From positions 1,079,501 to 1,143,500 of the forward strand of contig NZ_AP023273.1 in the NCBI RefSeq assembly GCF_013426735.1: a DNA stretch of 64,000 nucleotides. The letters run 5' to 3'. The stretch is from Agrobacterium vitis (GTDB lineage: Bacteria > Pseudomonadota > Alphaproteobacteria > Rhizobiales > Rhizobiaceae). The stretch's first letter is position 1. Every line of letters begins with the position of its first letter. The position numbers were made by a program, and so were the translations under genes. The notes below the pieces were generated by a model. It was given only the letters and a program-made list of their open reading frames with translations, made no database searches and was not told the origin of the DNA. Positions 8,883 through 19,516 of this stretch are shown here, piece after piece.

Positions 8883-9977
8883 TTACACCGCATGCGGCAA
8901 TCCCTTGTCGTATGTCAAAAGAGCGGCACCCGGCTTTATCGACAGGCCCACATCCTGCCCGACGGTCAAAGACGGCGCATCTGCATCACAGATCGCCGTC
9001 AAGGTCTGCCCGTCTCCAAACGCCAAAGTGACATCCCGATGCAATCCGCGAAAAGTGGTCGAAACCACACGCAGCGCCAATTGACGGGGTGCCCCGCCAG
9101 CTGTCGTTCGGACCTCGGGCTCGATGACCAGCCGGTCGGAGCGGATCACCACCAGGTTGGCGCTAACATTTCCATCCGGGACCGTGACCGGCACGGACTG
9201 GCCAGCGATGATTGCCACAGTGTCCGCTCCAGATCCTTCCAGCCGCTCAGGCCGAAGCAGATTATCCATGCCGATGAACCGGGCGACAAAGGCATTGGCA
9301 GGCGCATGAAAAAATTGGTCGGGGCGGCCAAGCTGTTCGATCCGGCCCTGATGCATGATGGCCATCCGATCAGACAGGCTGAGAGCTTCGTCCTGATTAT
9401 GGGTAACGAGAATGAAGGTGGCACCGGTACGCTTGTGGAGGCGACCGAATTCATTGCGCATCTGCTGGCGAAGCCGCTCATCAAGGCCTGTCAAAGGCTC
9501 GTCCAGCAGCAATATCCCAGGTTCCATCACCAGAGCACGCGCCAGAGCCACGCGTTGCCGCTGGCCACCGGACAGAAGATTGACATCACGCTCGCCAAAT
9601 CCGGACAGTTCCACCAGATCCAGTGCCTCCCCAACCTTCGCATCGAGTGCTGCGCCGGAAAGACCGCGCAGCTTCAATCCGTAACCAATATTACGCGCCA
9701 CCGACATATGCGGAAACAGACCCAGCCCCTGGAACACGGTATTGACCGGGCGGCGATTGGCAGGCACCCCCGCCATATCCTTGCCATCAAACAGAATCCG
9801 TCCCGCATTCGGCTGGTCAAATCCGCCAATCAGCTTCAACAGCGAGCTCTTGCCACTGCCGGAAGACCCAAGCAGGGTGAAGAATTCCCCTGCCTTGATC
9901 TCCAGCGATAGATCATCGACCGCCCGGATCGGACCATGACTGCGCGTCACAGCATCTATGCTGATGGATATGGCCAT
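8883..9977 (-). CDS. ABC transporter ATP-binding protein, PotA type
   Basis: 364-aa ATPase of the importer. Walker A is LLGSSGSGKSSLLK (about residues 36-49), the signature is NLLSGGQRQRVALARALV, and Walker B is ILLLDEPLTGLDERLR, followed by a switch histidine in LVTHNQDEA. The C-terminal ~120 residues form a TOBE-like regulatory domain typical of PotA/CysA/MalK. Its start lies 1 bp from the stop of hyuA, so it is firmly in the operon. Confidence 0.92.
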   Translation of the reverse strand: MAISISIDAVTRSHGPIRAVDDLSLEIKAGEFFTLLGSSGSGKSSLLKLIGGFDQPNAGRILFDGKDMAGVPANRRPVNTVFQGLGLFPHMSVARNIGYGLKLRGLSGAALDAKVGEALDLVELSGFGERDVNLLSGGQRQRVALARALVMEPGILLLDEPLTGLDERLRQQMRNEFGRLHKRTGATFILVTHNQDEALSLSDRMAIMHQGRIEQLGRPDQFFHAPANAFVARFIGMDNLLRPERLEGSGADTVAIIAGQSVPVTVPDGNVSANLVVIRSDRLVIEPEVRTTAGGAPRQLALRVVSTTFRGLHRDVTLAFGDGQTLTAICDADAPSLTVGQDVGLSIKPGAALLTYDKGLPHAV

Positions 9978-9978
9978 C

Positions 9979-12042
9979 CTATGCGGCCTGCATGTCCGTT
10001 TCGTGAATAACGAGAATGCCAGTCTCGGTCAGGCTGGCCGTTTGGCCCTCGAGCACTAGCGTTGTCGCCGTCGCCTCTTCGATCAGTAGCGGACCGAATA
10101 CAGGCTGACCGACAGGAAGCCGGGCCCGCTCGTAAACGGCACAGCTCTGCCAGCCAGTGGAGCGACCAAAATAAACCTTTCTTTCGCCAACCCTGGCCCC
10201 TTCAATCGTCATATCTTGCCTTTTCAGTTTTGGCAGGGAAATGACCTGCCCTTTCAAAACGGCTTCGAGATGCAGCGTCGTCAGTTCGATCTCGGCTGCG
10301 GGCAGGCGAAAAGCATAGGCGCGTTCATGAACATCATGAAACCTTTGGCTGAAAGTTTCAATGGTGTCGCCCGCCTCGAACCGCGCAAAAACACCATGTT
10401 CCTGACCTTTATAGCGCGCTTCAATCTGGTGATTGAATGCCACCTGCGCCTCGGCACCCGCCGAGAAATAGGCGATGGCTTGCCGCTCCAGCAATGTGAA
10501 CCGGGTAGCGGCCTCTTCCAATGCCCGGTCGGCCAACAGGTGAAACCAGGTTTCGCGGAAGTCGGCACGGGGTTCGGCTGCCAGCATGCCCCAGGCGGAA
10601 AAAATCCCGGGATGCGGCGGCACGACCGTCGCCTTCACACGCAATTCCCGTCCGAGATGGCTGGCCAGCGCCGGACCGGCGCCGCCACTGATCACCAGAT
10701 TGGCGTCACGTGGATCATGGCCGCGCTGAACCGTCACCAGTTTCAGAGCATTGATCATGCTGGCATGGGCAATGTCCATGATCGCGCCCGCAGCATCCTC
10801 AATCGACATATTCATTGGCCCGGCCACGGTTGCAATGGCGCTTGCCGCCTTCTCCTTGTCCAGATGCAGCGTGCCATCGGCAAAGGTAGCGGGATCGAAA
10901 ATGCCGAGCGTCAGCAATGCATCTGTTAGCGTCGGCTTTGTGCCGCCGCGCCCGTAACAGGCAGGTCCAGGGGCCGAACCGGCGCTTTCGGGGCCGACGC
11001 GCAGGCTGCCGCGCGCATCGATCCAGGCGATAGAGCCACCGCCGGAACCGATTTCGACGATATCAACGACCGGCACCTGCACGGGATAGCCAGGCTGGAT
11101 GCGGGTGTGTTCCAACCGGTATTCGGTATTCAGCGTCGGACGCCCATCATGGATCAGCGAGCATTTGGCTGTTGTGCCGCCGACATCCAGCGACAGGATT
11201 TCGCTCTCGCCAAGCTCCACGCCGATGCGTGCCGCCCCGGCAACCCCGCCCGCCGGACCGGATTCCACCAGCGTCAGCGGCTGTTGCACAGCCTGATCGA
11301 AAGAGGAAATGCCACCATTGGATTGCATGGCATAGTAAGGGCACGTCAGATTGCGCCGGGCGAGCGCGAATTCCATCATTTCGAAATATTGCTGGATGGC
11401 CGGCTGCACATAGGCATTCAGCACGGTCGTATTGGTGCGCTCATATTCCCGCCATTGCCGCGAAACCTCGTGACTGGCGCAGATCGAGGCAAATGGCAGG
11501 GCATCGGCCAGAATATCGGCGCAGACCTTCTCATGCTCGGGATTGGCATAGCTGTGCAGAAACAGGATGGCGACCGCATCCACATCTTCGAGTGTGCAGA
11601 CGCGGATGATTTCGCGCAAATCGTTCAGTTCGATCGGCAGAAGCACCTTGCCGGACGCATCGACCCGTTCACGCACCTCGAAGCGAAGATGACGAGGCAC
11701 GAAAGGTTCGGGACTATGGAAATGCAGATTGTAAAGGTCCGGCCGATTGCCACGACCGATTTCCAGCACATCGCGGAACCCGGCGGTGGTGATAAGTGCG
11801 GTCTTTGCCCCCTTGCGCTCGGTAATCGCGTTGATCACCGTTGTGCCGCCATGGGCAAAGAAGGTAATGTCGCGAACCCGCAAACCATCCTTGCGCTCGC
11901 TGACATCGATCGCATCGAGCACGCCGCCGGACTGATTATCTGACGTCGTCAGGCTTTTCGCGGTAAAAATCTCGCCGCTGCCCTCATCATAGCCGACGAG
12001 ATCGGTAAAGGTTCCACCTACATCTGTTGCCAATCGGATCAT
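9979..12042 (-). CDS. hyuA: Hydantoinase/oxoprolinase family protein, subunit A
   Basis: 687 aa. The N-terminal actin/ASKHA-like ATPase domain begins IRLATDVGGTFTDLVGYDE, and a second phosphate loop, SLDVGGTTAKCSL, lies near residue 280. ISGGAGPALASHLGREL is typical of HyuA. These ATP-dependent enzymes open cyclic amides such as N-methylhydantoin or 5-oxoproline, acting as a heteromer with HyuB. It overlaps hyuB by 4 bp (ATGA) and is followed at once by the transporter ATPase, implying uptake and hydrolysis of the same substrate. The exact substrate is unknown. Confidence 0.88.
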   Translation of the reverse strand: MIRLATDVGGTFTDLVGYDEGSGEIFTAKSLTTSDNQSGGVLDAIDVSERKDGLRVRDITFFAHGGTTVINAITERKGAKTALITTAGFRDVLEIGRGNRPDLYNLHFHSPEPFVPRHLRFEVRERVDASGKVLLPIELNDLREIIRVCTLEDVDAVAILFLHSYANPEHEKVCADILADALPFASICASHEVSRQWREYERTNTTVLNAYVQPAIQQYFEMMEFALARRNLTCPYYAMQSNGGISSFDQAVQQPLTLVESGPAGGVAGAARIGVELGESEILSLDVGGTTAKCSLIHDGRPTLNTEYRLEHTRIQPGYPVQVPVVDIVEIGSGGGSIAWIDARGSLRVGPESAGSAPGPACYGRGGTKPTLTDALLTLGIFDPATFADGTLHLDKEKAASAIATVAGPMNMSIEDAAGAIMDIAHASMINALKLVTVQRGHDPRDANLVISGGAGPALASHLGRELRVKATVVPPHPGIFSAWGMLAAEPRADFRETWFHLLADRALEEAATRFTLLERQAIAYFSAGAEAQVAFNHQIEARYKGQEHGVFARFEAGDTIETFSQRFHDVHERAYAFRLPAAEIELTTLHLEAVLKGQVISLPKLKRQDMTIEGARVGERKVYFGRSTGWQSCAVYERARLPVGQPVFGPLLIEEATATTLVLEGQTASLTETGILVIHETDMQAA

Positions 12043-13730
12043 TCTTCAATCCTCCCACGGTAACCATAGAGGCTGGTCGCTGCCTCCGCGCTGACAAAAC
12101 CATTCTTCAAATCTGTTTCAATCAAAGCCGGATCGCGATCGCCGGGATCGCCCCATCCGCCACCGCCGCCGGTGACGATGCGCACGACATCGCCCGTCTT
12201 CAGCGCAATATCGGCAGAGCGGCCATAGCAGGCGTTTTCGCCCGATGCGGCCAGAACCTGGAGACTATTGGCCGTACCATCATGGCCACCGTCCATGCCC
12301 CATGGCAGGGTGCGGGTGCGGCCAAAGCTGCAATAGGCAGACGCCTTGTCGCCGAGGATCTCATATTCCCTGATGATCCCGAAACCGCCGCGCATCCGCC
12401 CAGCCCCGACGCCACCTTCGATATTCAGGCCATACCGCCGCACCAGCAAAGGAAACCGCGCTTCGATCACTTCGACAGAATAATTGTAGGTATCGCCATC
12501 CGTCAGCGAAATCAGCGCATTGGCCCCGTCCCTGTTAATACTCGCACCCCAACCGCCATGCTGCGGCTCGATGTGAATGAACGGTCGGCCACTACGGTCA
12601 TTTCCTGAGATATAGGCGACACAAAGGCTGGAATAGGAACCGGCGGAAAAACGCTCCGGCACCAGCGCCGCCAGCGCCTTCCAGACCAGTTCCGAAGCAT
12701 GGACCGACCCTTCGTAATACCATCCGGTCGGCGAGGGTTTTTCGGCGGTAAACACCGTTCCTGATGGCGCGATCACAGTCAAAGGCCGGAACCAGCCCTC
12801 GTTTGATGGCGACTGTGGCGCCACAAGCGCCTTCAGGATCGTCCTGACTGCCGATTCCAGCGCGCCGCGTGAGCAATTGATCGGTCCCGCCACGGCGGGA
12901 GGACAACCGGTGAAATCGGCGGTGATTTGATCGTCAGCAATGGTCACCGCCACTTGCACGGTAATTGGATCGACTGTGACGCCATCGCCATCGATAATGT
13001 CGCTGGCCCGGTAAACGCCGTCGGGAAGTGCGGCAATTGCCTGACGGCTCTGCCGTTCGCTGACATTGAGGATATGGTCGAATGCGGCGATCAAGGTCGG
13101 AGCGCCGTATTTGGCCGTGAATTCCTTCATGCGCCGGGCCGCAACCCGAACCGTGGCGATCTGTGCCGTCAAATCGCCAAGCGCGATCTCGGGCATGCGG
13201 ACATTTTCCGAGATGATGTGCAGAATGTCAGAGGAAAGCATGTCGTTGCGAACGATTTTGACGCCCGGCAACCGTAGACCTTCCTGGTAAACTGAAGTCG
13301 CAGCCGGCGAAAGACTGCCCGGAACCGATCCGCCGACATCGAGATAATGAGCGACATTAATGGCAAAGGCGAGCAGCACGTCATCGACGAAAATCGGCTT
13401 GACGATCGCGAAATCGCAAGCATGCGTTCCCCCGGCATAGGGATCGTTGGTCAGGAGAATATCACCATCGGCCATATCCGCCCCGAAACGGTTGATCAGT
13501 GATTTGACCTGACGGCCGAACGTGCCGGTAAACAGGGTGATGCCGTTCATCTGGGCGATCAACTCACCCTTTGCCGTCAAGACACCGCACGCAAAATCCA
13601 GCACCTCGTAGATCACCGGGCTCATGCTGGTGCGGGCCATAACGATGCCCATTTCATCGACGGTGGCAATCAACTTGCCCTCGATGATTTCCTGGGTCAC
13701 CGGATCGAATGGGTGCCTGCCCGCCATCAT
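12039..13730 (-). CDS. hyuB: Hydantoinase B/oxoprolinase family protein, subunit B
   Basis: 563 aa and first gene of the operon. DPVTQEIIEGKLIATVDEMG, NDPYAGGTHACDFAIVKP and the glycine-rich VTGGGGGWGDPGDRD near the C-terminus are hallmarks of HyuB. It works with HyuA in ATP-dependent amide-ring opening or a related reaction. The start is the ATG doublet at 13730, with AGGGAG about 12 bases upstream. Upstream lie 291 bp with a short palindrome at 13943-13966 that could carry the operon promoter. Confidence 0.88.
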   Translation of the reverse strand: MMAGRHPFDPVTQEIIEGKLIATVDEMGIVMARTSMSPVIYEVLDFACGVLTAKGELIAQMNGITLFTGTFGRQVKSLINRFGADMADGDILLTNDPYAGGTHACDFAIVKPIFVDDVLLAFAINVAHYLDVGGSVPGSLSPAATSVYQEGLRLPGVKIVRNDMLSSDILHIISENVRMPEIALGDLTAQIATVRVAARRMKEFTAKYGAPTLIAAFDHILNVSERQSRQAIAALPDGVYRASDIIDGDGVTVDPITVQVAVTIADDQITADFTGCPPAVAGPINCSRGALESAVRTILKALVAPQSPSNEGWFRPLTVIAPSGTVFTAEKPSPTGWYYEGSVHASELVWKALAALVPERFSAGSYSSLCVAYISGNDRSGRPFIHIEPQHGGWGASINRDGANALISLTDGDTYNYSVEVIEARFPLLVRRYGLNIEGGVGAGRMRGGFGIIREYEILGDKASAYCSFGRTRTLPWGMDGGHDGTANSLQVLAASGENACYGRSADIALKTGDVVRIVTGGGGGWGDPGDRDPALIETDLKNGFVSAEAATSLYGYRGRIEE

Positions 13731-13942
13731 GCCACTAACGTCTCCCTACTGAAACTCATGAGGGAGAGTTTAGGCTCACAACTCAGGCGCGACCAGCCTG
13801 CCAGAAGAGTGGGGTTGCAAGACCCAACCCCACCCGTTCGGGTAGGGTGCGCATTCAGGCCACACGCGACCTACATTCGCCCGCGCCACACTGACACGAC
13901 AAGCGTCGATAACGATTATGAATATTAGAATTCAATGAATTA

Positions 13943-13966
13943 AATATCTCAGGCGCTTGAGATATT
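13943..13966. repeat. AATATCTCA-type inverted repeat
   Basis: Perfect 9-bp arms, AATATCTCA (13943-13951) and TGAGATATT (13958-13966), with a 6-base spacer. Followed by cgcaaa, as in the copy at 4632. It lies between hyuB and the remnant gene at 14022. It could be a regulator site or a dispersed repeat. Confidence 0.6.
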
Positions 13967-14021
13967 CGCAAAGGGAATACCAACTGCCATTTTCAATGAC
14001 CCTTGATATTACAACCATGCT

Positions 14022-14438
14022 TCACGACAGAGCCGGGAAAATGAACACGCCAGCAATCGAGCCATTATGGCTGCCGAGCGCACAGGACTTTCCCATGCAA
14101 AAGACCGGTTGTTTGGTCGAAAGGCTTTTGACGATTACGGTGGAATAGTAAAAAGAGGACACTGTGCTGGCTGCTTTTTCAAATATTTCGAGAATAGACA
14201 TCCTATCCTTATAGTCATAGCAGCGCGTGATGGTTAGAAGGCCACATTCCTGGCTGCTCAAGCCATGAAATGTCGCGGTTTTTGCGCCAATTTTGACCAC
14301 GCCATTGTTAAGGTCGCCAGACCATTGCTCGATAAGGCCGTAAGGCAAGGTCCAACTGCCGATACCGTTGTTATCGACAAGCTCTTCGGCGTCTACCGTT
14401 TGCATCAATCCTGCAATTTCAAACAAGACATTCCCCAT
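14022..14438 (-). pseudogene. Hypothetical protein, possible truncated type IVb pilin-like remnant
   Basis: 138 codons from the ATG at 14438. No firm homology is recognised. Two cysteine pairs (SSQEC/ITRC and VFCMGKSC) and the pattern GSWTLPYGLIEQW with NNGVVKIGAKTATFHGLS recall the PilS-type pilin globular domain, but no hydrophobic N-terminal helix is present. Upstream in the same frame the sequence stays open, reading FAALLSKRIPDRYLDRAG, and is broken only by a TGA five codons before the ATG. This suggests a longer gene interrupted by a nonsense codon. Base composition is lower in GC than the neighbours. The pilin idea is weak. Confidence 0.3.
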
Positions 14439-14948
14439 CAGACGTATTGTTCAACCGGCACGATCCAAATATCGATCTGGAATTCTTTTCGAGAGCAATG
14501 CCGCAAAAGCAGGATGCGTTTTTTGCAACCCAGAACGAACGGCCACGTCAAACTTTCACGGCTCTCACGCTTATTCTTTTCTTCTGAATCTTGCGTTTTT
14601 TCCGTGCAGCCATGCCGCACATTCAAAACATTGCCGCGATCTTCAGCGTGGGATGCGTTATAAATAATGAATGTAATTCATATACTCAGGAAAATTGATA
14701 AAAAAAAGTTAAATTTAAGCGTTATTTTGAATGAAATGGATTTTCTATTTTATGGGAACGACGAAGAGGAATAATAAATCCAATAACGTTGACAGTATCC
14801 CTAGTCGAAACGACAGGAGAGATAATCTTGGCTTCAGTTGACGAGGCATTCAAATCGCATCTGGATTGCTTGCGCATCCAATGACAGGCTGAGCAACACT
14901 CACTGGAAATTTTTGGCGCAAATGCGGGGCACAGGGTCCTTTTCAACA
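14439..14948. other. Low-GC gap with little coding signal
   Basis: About 510 bp, AT-rich especially around 14650-14760. Apart from the LuxR-like fragment at 14722-14952 and the open upstream extension of the gene at 14438, no gene is supported. The composition contrasts with the flanking operons and suggests acquired, decaying DNA. Confidence 0.45.
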
Positions 14949-14952
14949 ACAA
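14722..14952 (-). pseudogene. Degenerate LuxR-type DNA-binding domain fragment (candidate)
   Basis: 76 codons. The stretch CHWMRKQS, then EAKIISPVVSTRDTVN, resembles the LuxR-family HTH consensus CLxWxxxGKS...EIAxILxxSxRTVN, but with extra and substituted residues, and the KL end of the domain is replaced by LRR. There is no N-terminal ligand-binding domain, and the groESL terminator begins immediately upstream. It is best read as a decayed piece of a quorum-type regulator; chance similarity is possible. Confidence 0.3.
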
Positions 14953-14976
14953 AAGGGCGGCTTAAAGCCGCCCTTC
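14949..14976 (-). terminator. Rho-independent terminator of groESL
   Basis: On the minus strand, AAGGGCGGC-TTTAA-GCCGCCCTT is a perfect 9-bp stem followed by TTGTTG. It lies about 50 bp after the groEL stop codon. Confidence 0.9.
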
Positions 14977-15025
14977 AGAGAGTCTAAACTCTATCAAGAT
15001 GTTGAGTAATAAGGCTTTCGCCTTA

Positions 15026-16672
<1,647 letters not shown>

Positions 16673-16737
16673 TCAAACTCCCGGGTGTCTAACCCATTGG
16701 TGAATTGTCTAAAAGGAAGAAGGGGTATTCGGCTCAA

Positions 16738-17034
16738 TCAGCCGATGACGCCCATGATGTCGGCTTCCTTCATGATCAGCAGGTCAACGCCGTCGAGCTT
16801 GACTTCGGTGCCGGACCACTTGCCGAACAGAACACGGTCGCCAACCTTGACGTCCAGGGCAACGAGCGCACCCTTGTCGTCGCGAACGCCTGGGCCGACA
16901 GCGATGATTTCGCCTTCAGCTGGCTTTTCCTTGGCGGTGTCAGGAATGATAATGCCGCCCTTGGTCTTTTCTTCGGACTCAACGCGCTTAACAACAACGC
17001 GGTCGTGCAGTGGGCGGAAATTGGTGCTTGCCAT
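16738..17034 (-). CDS. groS: Co-chaperonin GroES
   Basis: 98-aa lid of the GroEL cage. [19 protein letters not shown] at the N-terminus, the mobile loop [16 protein letters not shown] near residues 24-38, and the end [15 protein letters not shown] are typical. It is first in the groES-groEL operon. Its leader contains a GC-rich hairpin (17062-17082), and upstream lie the CIRCE operator and a heat-shock-type promoter. Confidence 0.98.
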   Translation of the reverse strand: MASTNFRPLHDRVVVKRVESEEKTKGGIIIPDTAKEKPAEGEIIAVGPGVRDDKGALVALDVKVGDRVLFGKWSGTEVKLDGVDLLIMKEADIMGVIG

Positions 17035-17092
17035 TGTCTAATCCCTCGATCAAATGACATTCGCGGGCCGAAACGGCCCCGCATGGATATTG

Positions 17093-17119
17093 TTAGCACT
17101 CTGTCTGTTTGAGTGCTAG
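17093..17119 (-). promoter_or_regulatory. CIRCE operator (HrcA binding site)
   Basis: TTAGCACTC (17093-17101), nine bases, GAGTGCTAG (17111-17119). This differs from the CIRCE consensus by one base in the last position. It lies just downstream of the -10 box, where bound HrcA would block groESL transcription. Confidence 0.93.
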
Positions 17120-17127
17120 CGAGCCTG

Positions 17128-17156
17128 AGATAAGCACGGCCTCTGACTGAGTCAAG
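17128..17156 (-). promoter_or_regulatory. groESL promoter
   Basis: On the minus strand, CTTGAC (17156-17151), a 17-base spacer and TTATCT (17133-17128). CTTGAC fits both the housekeeping and the RpoH -35 of alphaproteobacteria. The CIRCE element follows at the expected start-site position. Confidence 0.7.
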
Positions 17157-17199
17157 GAGGCCGTTCAAAAAATATATGCCTTAAAGGGACGACGGGCGC

Positions 17200-18546
17200 A
17201 TGACGGAACTCTCTGACATGGCAAAAGGGCAAGAGCATGTTCCGGTCGTGCCATTGGGGACAATCTGTGCCGTATTCTGGTCCGTTGGCCTCTTGAGCTT
17301 CGGTGGTCCTGCCGCACAGATCGCCCTGATGCATCGCATCGTCGTCGATGAAAAACGCTGGCTTTCCGAAGCGCGCTTCCTGCATGCCTTGAACTACTGC
17401 ATGCTTTTGCCGGGGCCAGAGGCTCAACAGCTCGCCACCTATATCGGCTGGTTAAACGGCGGAATTCGTGGCGGACTGATTGCCGGATTGCTTTTCGTCT
17501 TGCCCGGCCTGGCGGTGATGATCGGTCTTTCGGCGGCCTATGCGCTCTACCACGATATTGTCTGGGTTTCGGGTCTGTTTTTCGGGTTGAAGGCTGCGGT
17601 GCTGGCGATCGTCCTGCAAGCGCTGCTCCGCATCGGCACTCGGGCGCTGAAATCAACCTTTCACCGGCTTGTCGCAGCAGTGGCCTTTCTTGCGCTGTTT
17701 TGTCTGGCATTACCCTTTCCTGTCGTCGTCCTGCTGGCGGCCTTGGCCGGGCTGATCCGCGCCTATGGGCAGCCTGTCCCAACATCCGGGCCTGCCCCAG
17801 TGAAAATACCGCTGAATTGGTGGCATATGGCGCTGTCCCTTCTCGGCTGGGCAGGTCTGTGGCTGGCGCCGCTGGCCCTGCTGGTGCTGTTTGATAGCGG
17901 GAGGCTCACCGAGATTTTCCTGTTTTTCGCCCGCATGGCGCTTGTCACATTCGGTGGGGCCTATGCCGTGCTGGCCTATGTGGCGCAGGTGGCAGTGGAA
18001 CATTATCAATGGCTGCGCCCCGGCGAGATGGTCGATGGGCTGGCGCTGGCCGAAACCACACCGGGACCGCTGGTCCTGGTCCTCTCCTTCGTCGGTTTCC
18101 TGGCGGCGTTTCGTGATGCCGATAGTGTAATGCCGTTGATCTCAGGCATGGCCGGGGCATTGCTGACGGCCTGGGCAACCTTCGTGCCAAGCTTCGTCTT
18201 CATTTTTGCTGGTGCTCCGTTGATCGAGCGTTTGCGCGGCAATAGGCTGGCGGATGGAGCGCTTTCGGCCATTACCGCTGCCGTGGTCGGGGTGATCGGA
18301 AATCTCGCCGTCTGGTTCGGGCTGCATGTGCTGTTTACAAAAGTGGATCGAATTGCCTTCAGCACCTTATGGCCGGGCGAGCGTGCTCCAGGCCTTTGGT
18401 GGCCGCATCTTGCTTCGCTCGATATCCCATCGCTGTTTCTGTTTGCAGGCTCGGCGCTTCTGCTGATGCGTTTGAAGATCAACATGGTAATCGTGCTGGG
18501 TCTGGCTGCTGTGGCTGGATTGCTGTGGAATCTTGAAGCCGTGTGA
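17200..18546 (+). CDS. chrA: Chromate efflux transporter ChrA (long-chain CHR family)
   Basis: 448-aa inner-membrane protein predicted to export chromate. It has two homologous CHR halves. The first has FGGPAAQIALMH (residues 34-45) and LPGPEAQQLATYIGW. The second has TFGGAYAVLAYVAQ and ETTPGPLVLVLSFVGF. About ten to twelve hydrophobic segments are seen. The start ATG at 17200 follows an AGGGA site; an alternative ATG lies at 17218. It is divergent from groESL and has no adjacent chrB regulator, so it may be constitutive or serve another anion. Confidence 0.9.
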   Translation: MTELSDMAKGQEHVPVVPLGTICAVFWSVGLLSFGGPAAQIALMHRIVVDEKRWLSEARFLHALNYCMLLPGPEAQQLATYIGWLNGGIRGGLIAGLLFVLPGLAVMIGLSAAYALYHDIVWVSGLFFGLKAAVLAIVLQALLRIGTRALKSTFHRLVAAVAFLALFCLALPFPVVVLLAALAGLIRAYGQPVPTSGPAPVKIPLNWWHMALSLLGWAGLWLAPLALLVLFDSGRLTEIFLFFARMALVTFGGAYAVLAYVAQVAVEHYQWLRPGEMVDGLALAETTPGPLVLVLSFVGFLAAFRDADSVMPLISGMAGALLTAWATFVPSFVFIFAGAPLIERLRGNRLADGALSAITAAVVGVIGNLAVWFGLHVLFTKVDRIAFSTLWPGERAPGLWWPHLASLDIPSLFLFAGSALLLMRLKINMVIVLGLAAVAGLLWNLEAV

Positions 18547-18652
18547 TCAGCGTCAGAACGGAGCTGAAAACCCTGATGTTCCGGCAAATCTCTTGCAATT
18601 GCGGCGCAGCTTTGCCATGTCAGGCCAGTTCTTTCAGCAGGCAATGGATTCC

Positions 18653-19504
18653 ATGGCAAAACGCATCGATACGCTCAATGAAATCACCCAGGGTTACGAC
18701 GTCATCCTCTCGGATGTCTGGGGCGTTTTGCATAATGGAATTGATGCCTTCCCGGCGGCAGGAGAGGCCCTATCGCAAGCTCGTGCCGATGGCGTTTCCG
18801 TCGTGCTGATTACAAATGCTTCACGGCCATCTGACCGTGTGAAGGTAATGCTGGATCAAATTGGCGTCCCAGAAACGGCCTATGACGCTATCGTCTCTTC
18901 CGGGGACGTGACGCGAAAACTGATTGAAAAAGCCCCACGCCGCGCTTTTCTGATCGGCCAGAGCCAGGATCTGTCGCTGTTTGAGGGGCTCGATGTTGAA
19001 CTGGTTCCGGCGGACGAGGCCGACGCCATTATTTGCACGGGATTGTTCAATGACGAAGAGGAGCAGCCGGAAGACTATCGCGGGATGCTTGAAGGCTTGA
19101 ACCAGCGCAAACTTCCGATGATTGTTGCCAATCCCGATCTGATCGTGGAGCGTGGCCACAAGCTCGTCCCCTGCGCCGGCGCTCTGGCAGCGATATACGC
19201 TGAAATGGGTGGTGAAACCCGCTATGCTGGCAAGCCGCACAATCCGATTTATGAGGCGGCCCTGGCAAAAGCACAGGAAATACGCGGCACTGAGATTGAC
19301 CGCAGCCGCATCATCGCCATCGGTGACGGTATGCCAACCGACGTGAGGGGCGCGCTCAGCTTCGGCCTTGACCTTCTCTATGTGAGCGGCGGTATCCATG
19401 CAGCCGAATATACCAATAACGGCAAGACAGACGAGACGATGCTGAACGCTTACCTGGAGCGAGAAGCCGCGACGCCAAAGTGGTGGATGCCCCGCTTGGC
19501 CTGA
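18653..19504 (+). CDS. HAD-family phosphatase (TIGR01459-type, class IIA)
   Basis: 283 aa from the ATG at 18653; the frame is open further upstream, but family members begin at MAKRID. Motif I is DVWGVLHNG (nucleophile D21), motif II is LITNASRPSD, and the acidic motif is IIAIGDGMPTDVRGA. The class IIA cap gives sugar- or nucleotide-phosphate specificity (NagD/pyridoxal phosphatase relatives). It ends 12 bp before ribF and may share its transcript. The substrate is unknown. Confidence 0.85.
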   Translation: MAKRIDTLNEITQGYDVILSDVWGVLHNGIDAFPAAGEALSQARADGVSVVLITNASRPSDRVKVMLDQIGVPETAYDAIVSSGDVTRKLIEKAPRRAFLIGQSQDLSLFEGLDVELVPADEADAIICTGLFNDEEEQPEDYRGMLEGLNQRKLPMIVANPDLIVERGHKLVPCAGALAAIYAEMGGETRYAGKPHNPIYEAALAKAQEIRGTEIDRSRIIAIGDGMPTDVRGALSFGLDLLYVSGGIHAAEYTNNGKTDETMLNAYLEREAATPKWWMPRLA

Positions 19505-19516
19505 CGGAAAAGTGCA

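Noticed and set aside
7596..9911. A 771-codon open frame on the plus strand opposite the transporter genes
   Set aside because: It is antisense to the PotD- and PotA-like genes, which have full family motifs. The product has no recognisable domain, so it is a GC-rich shadow frame.
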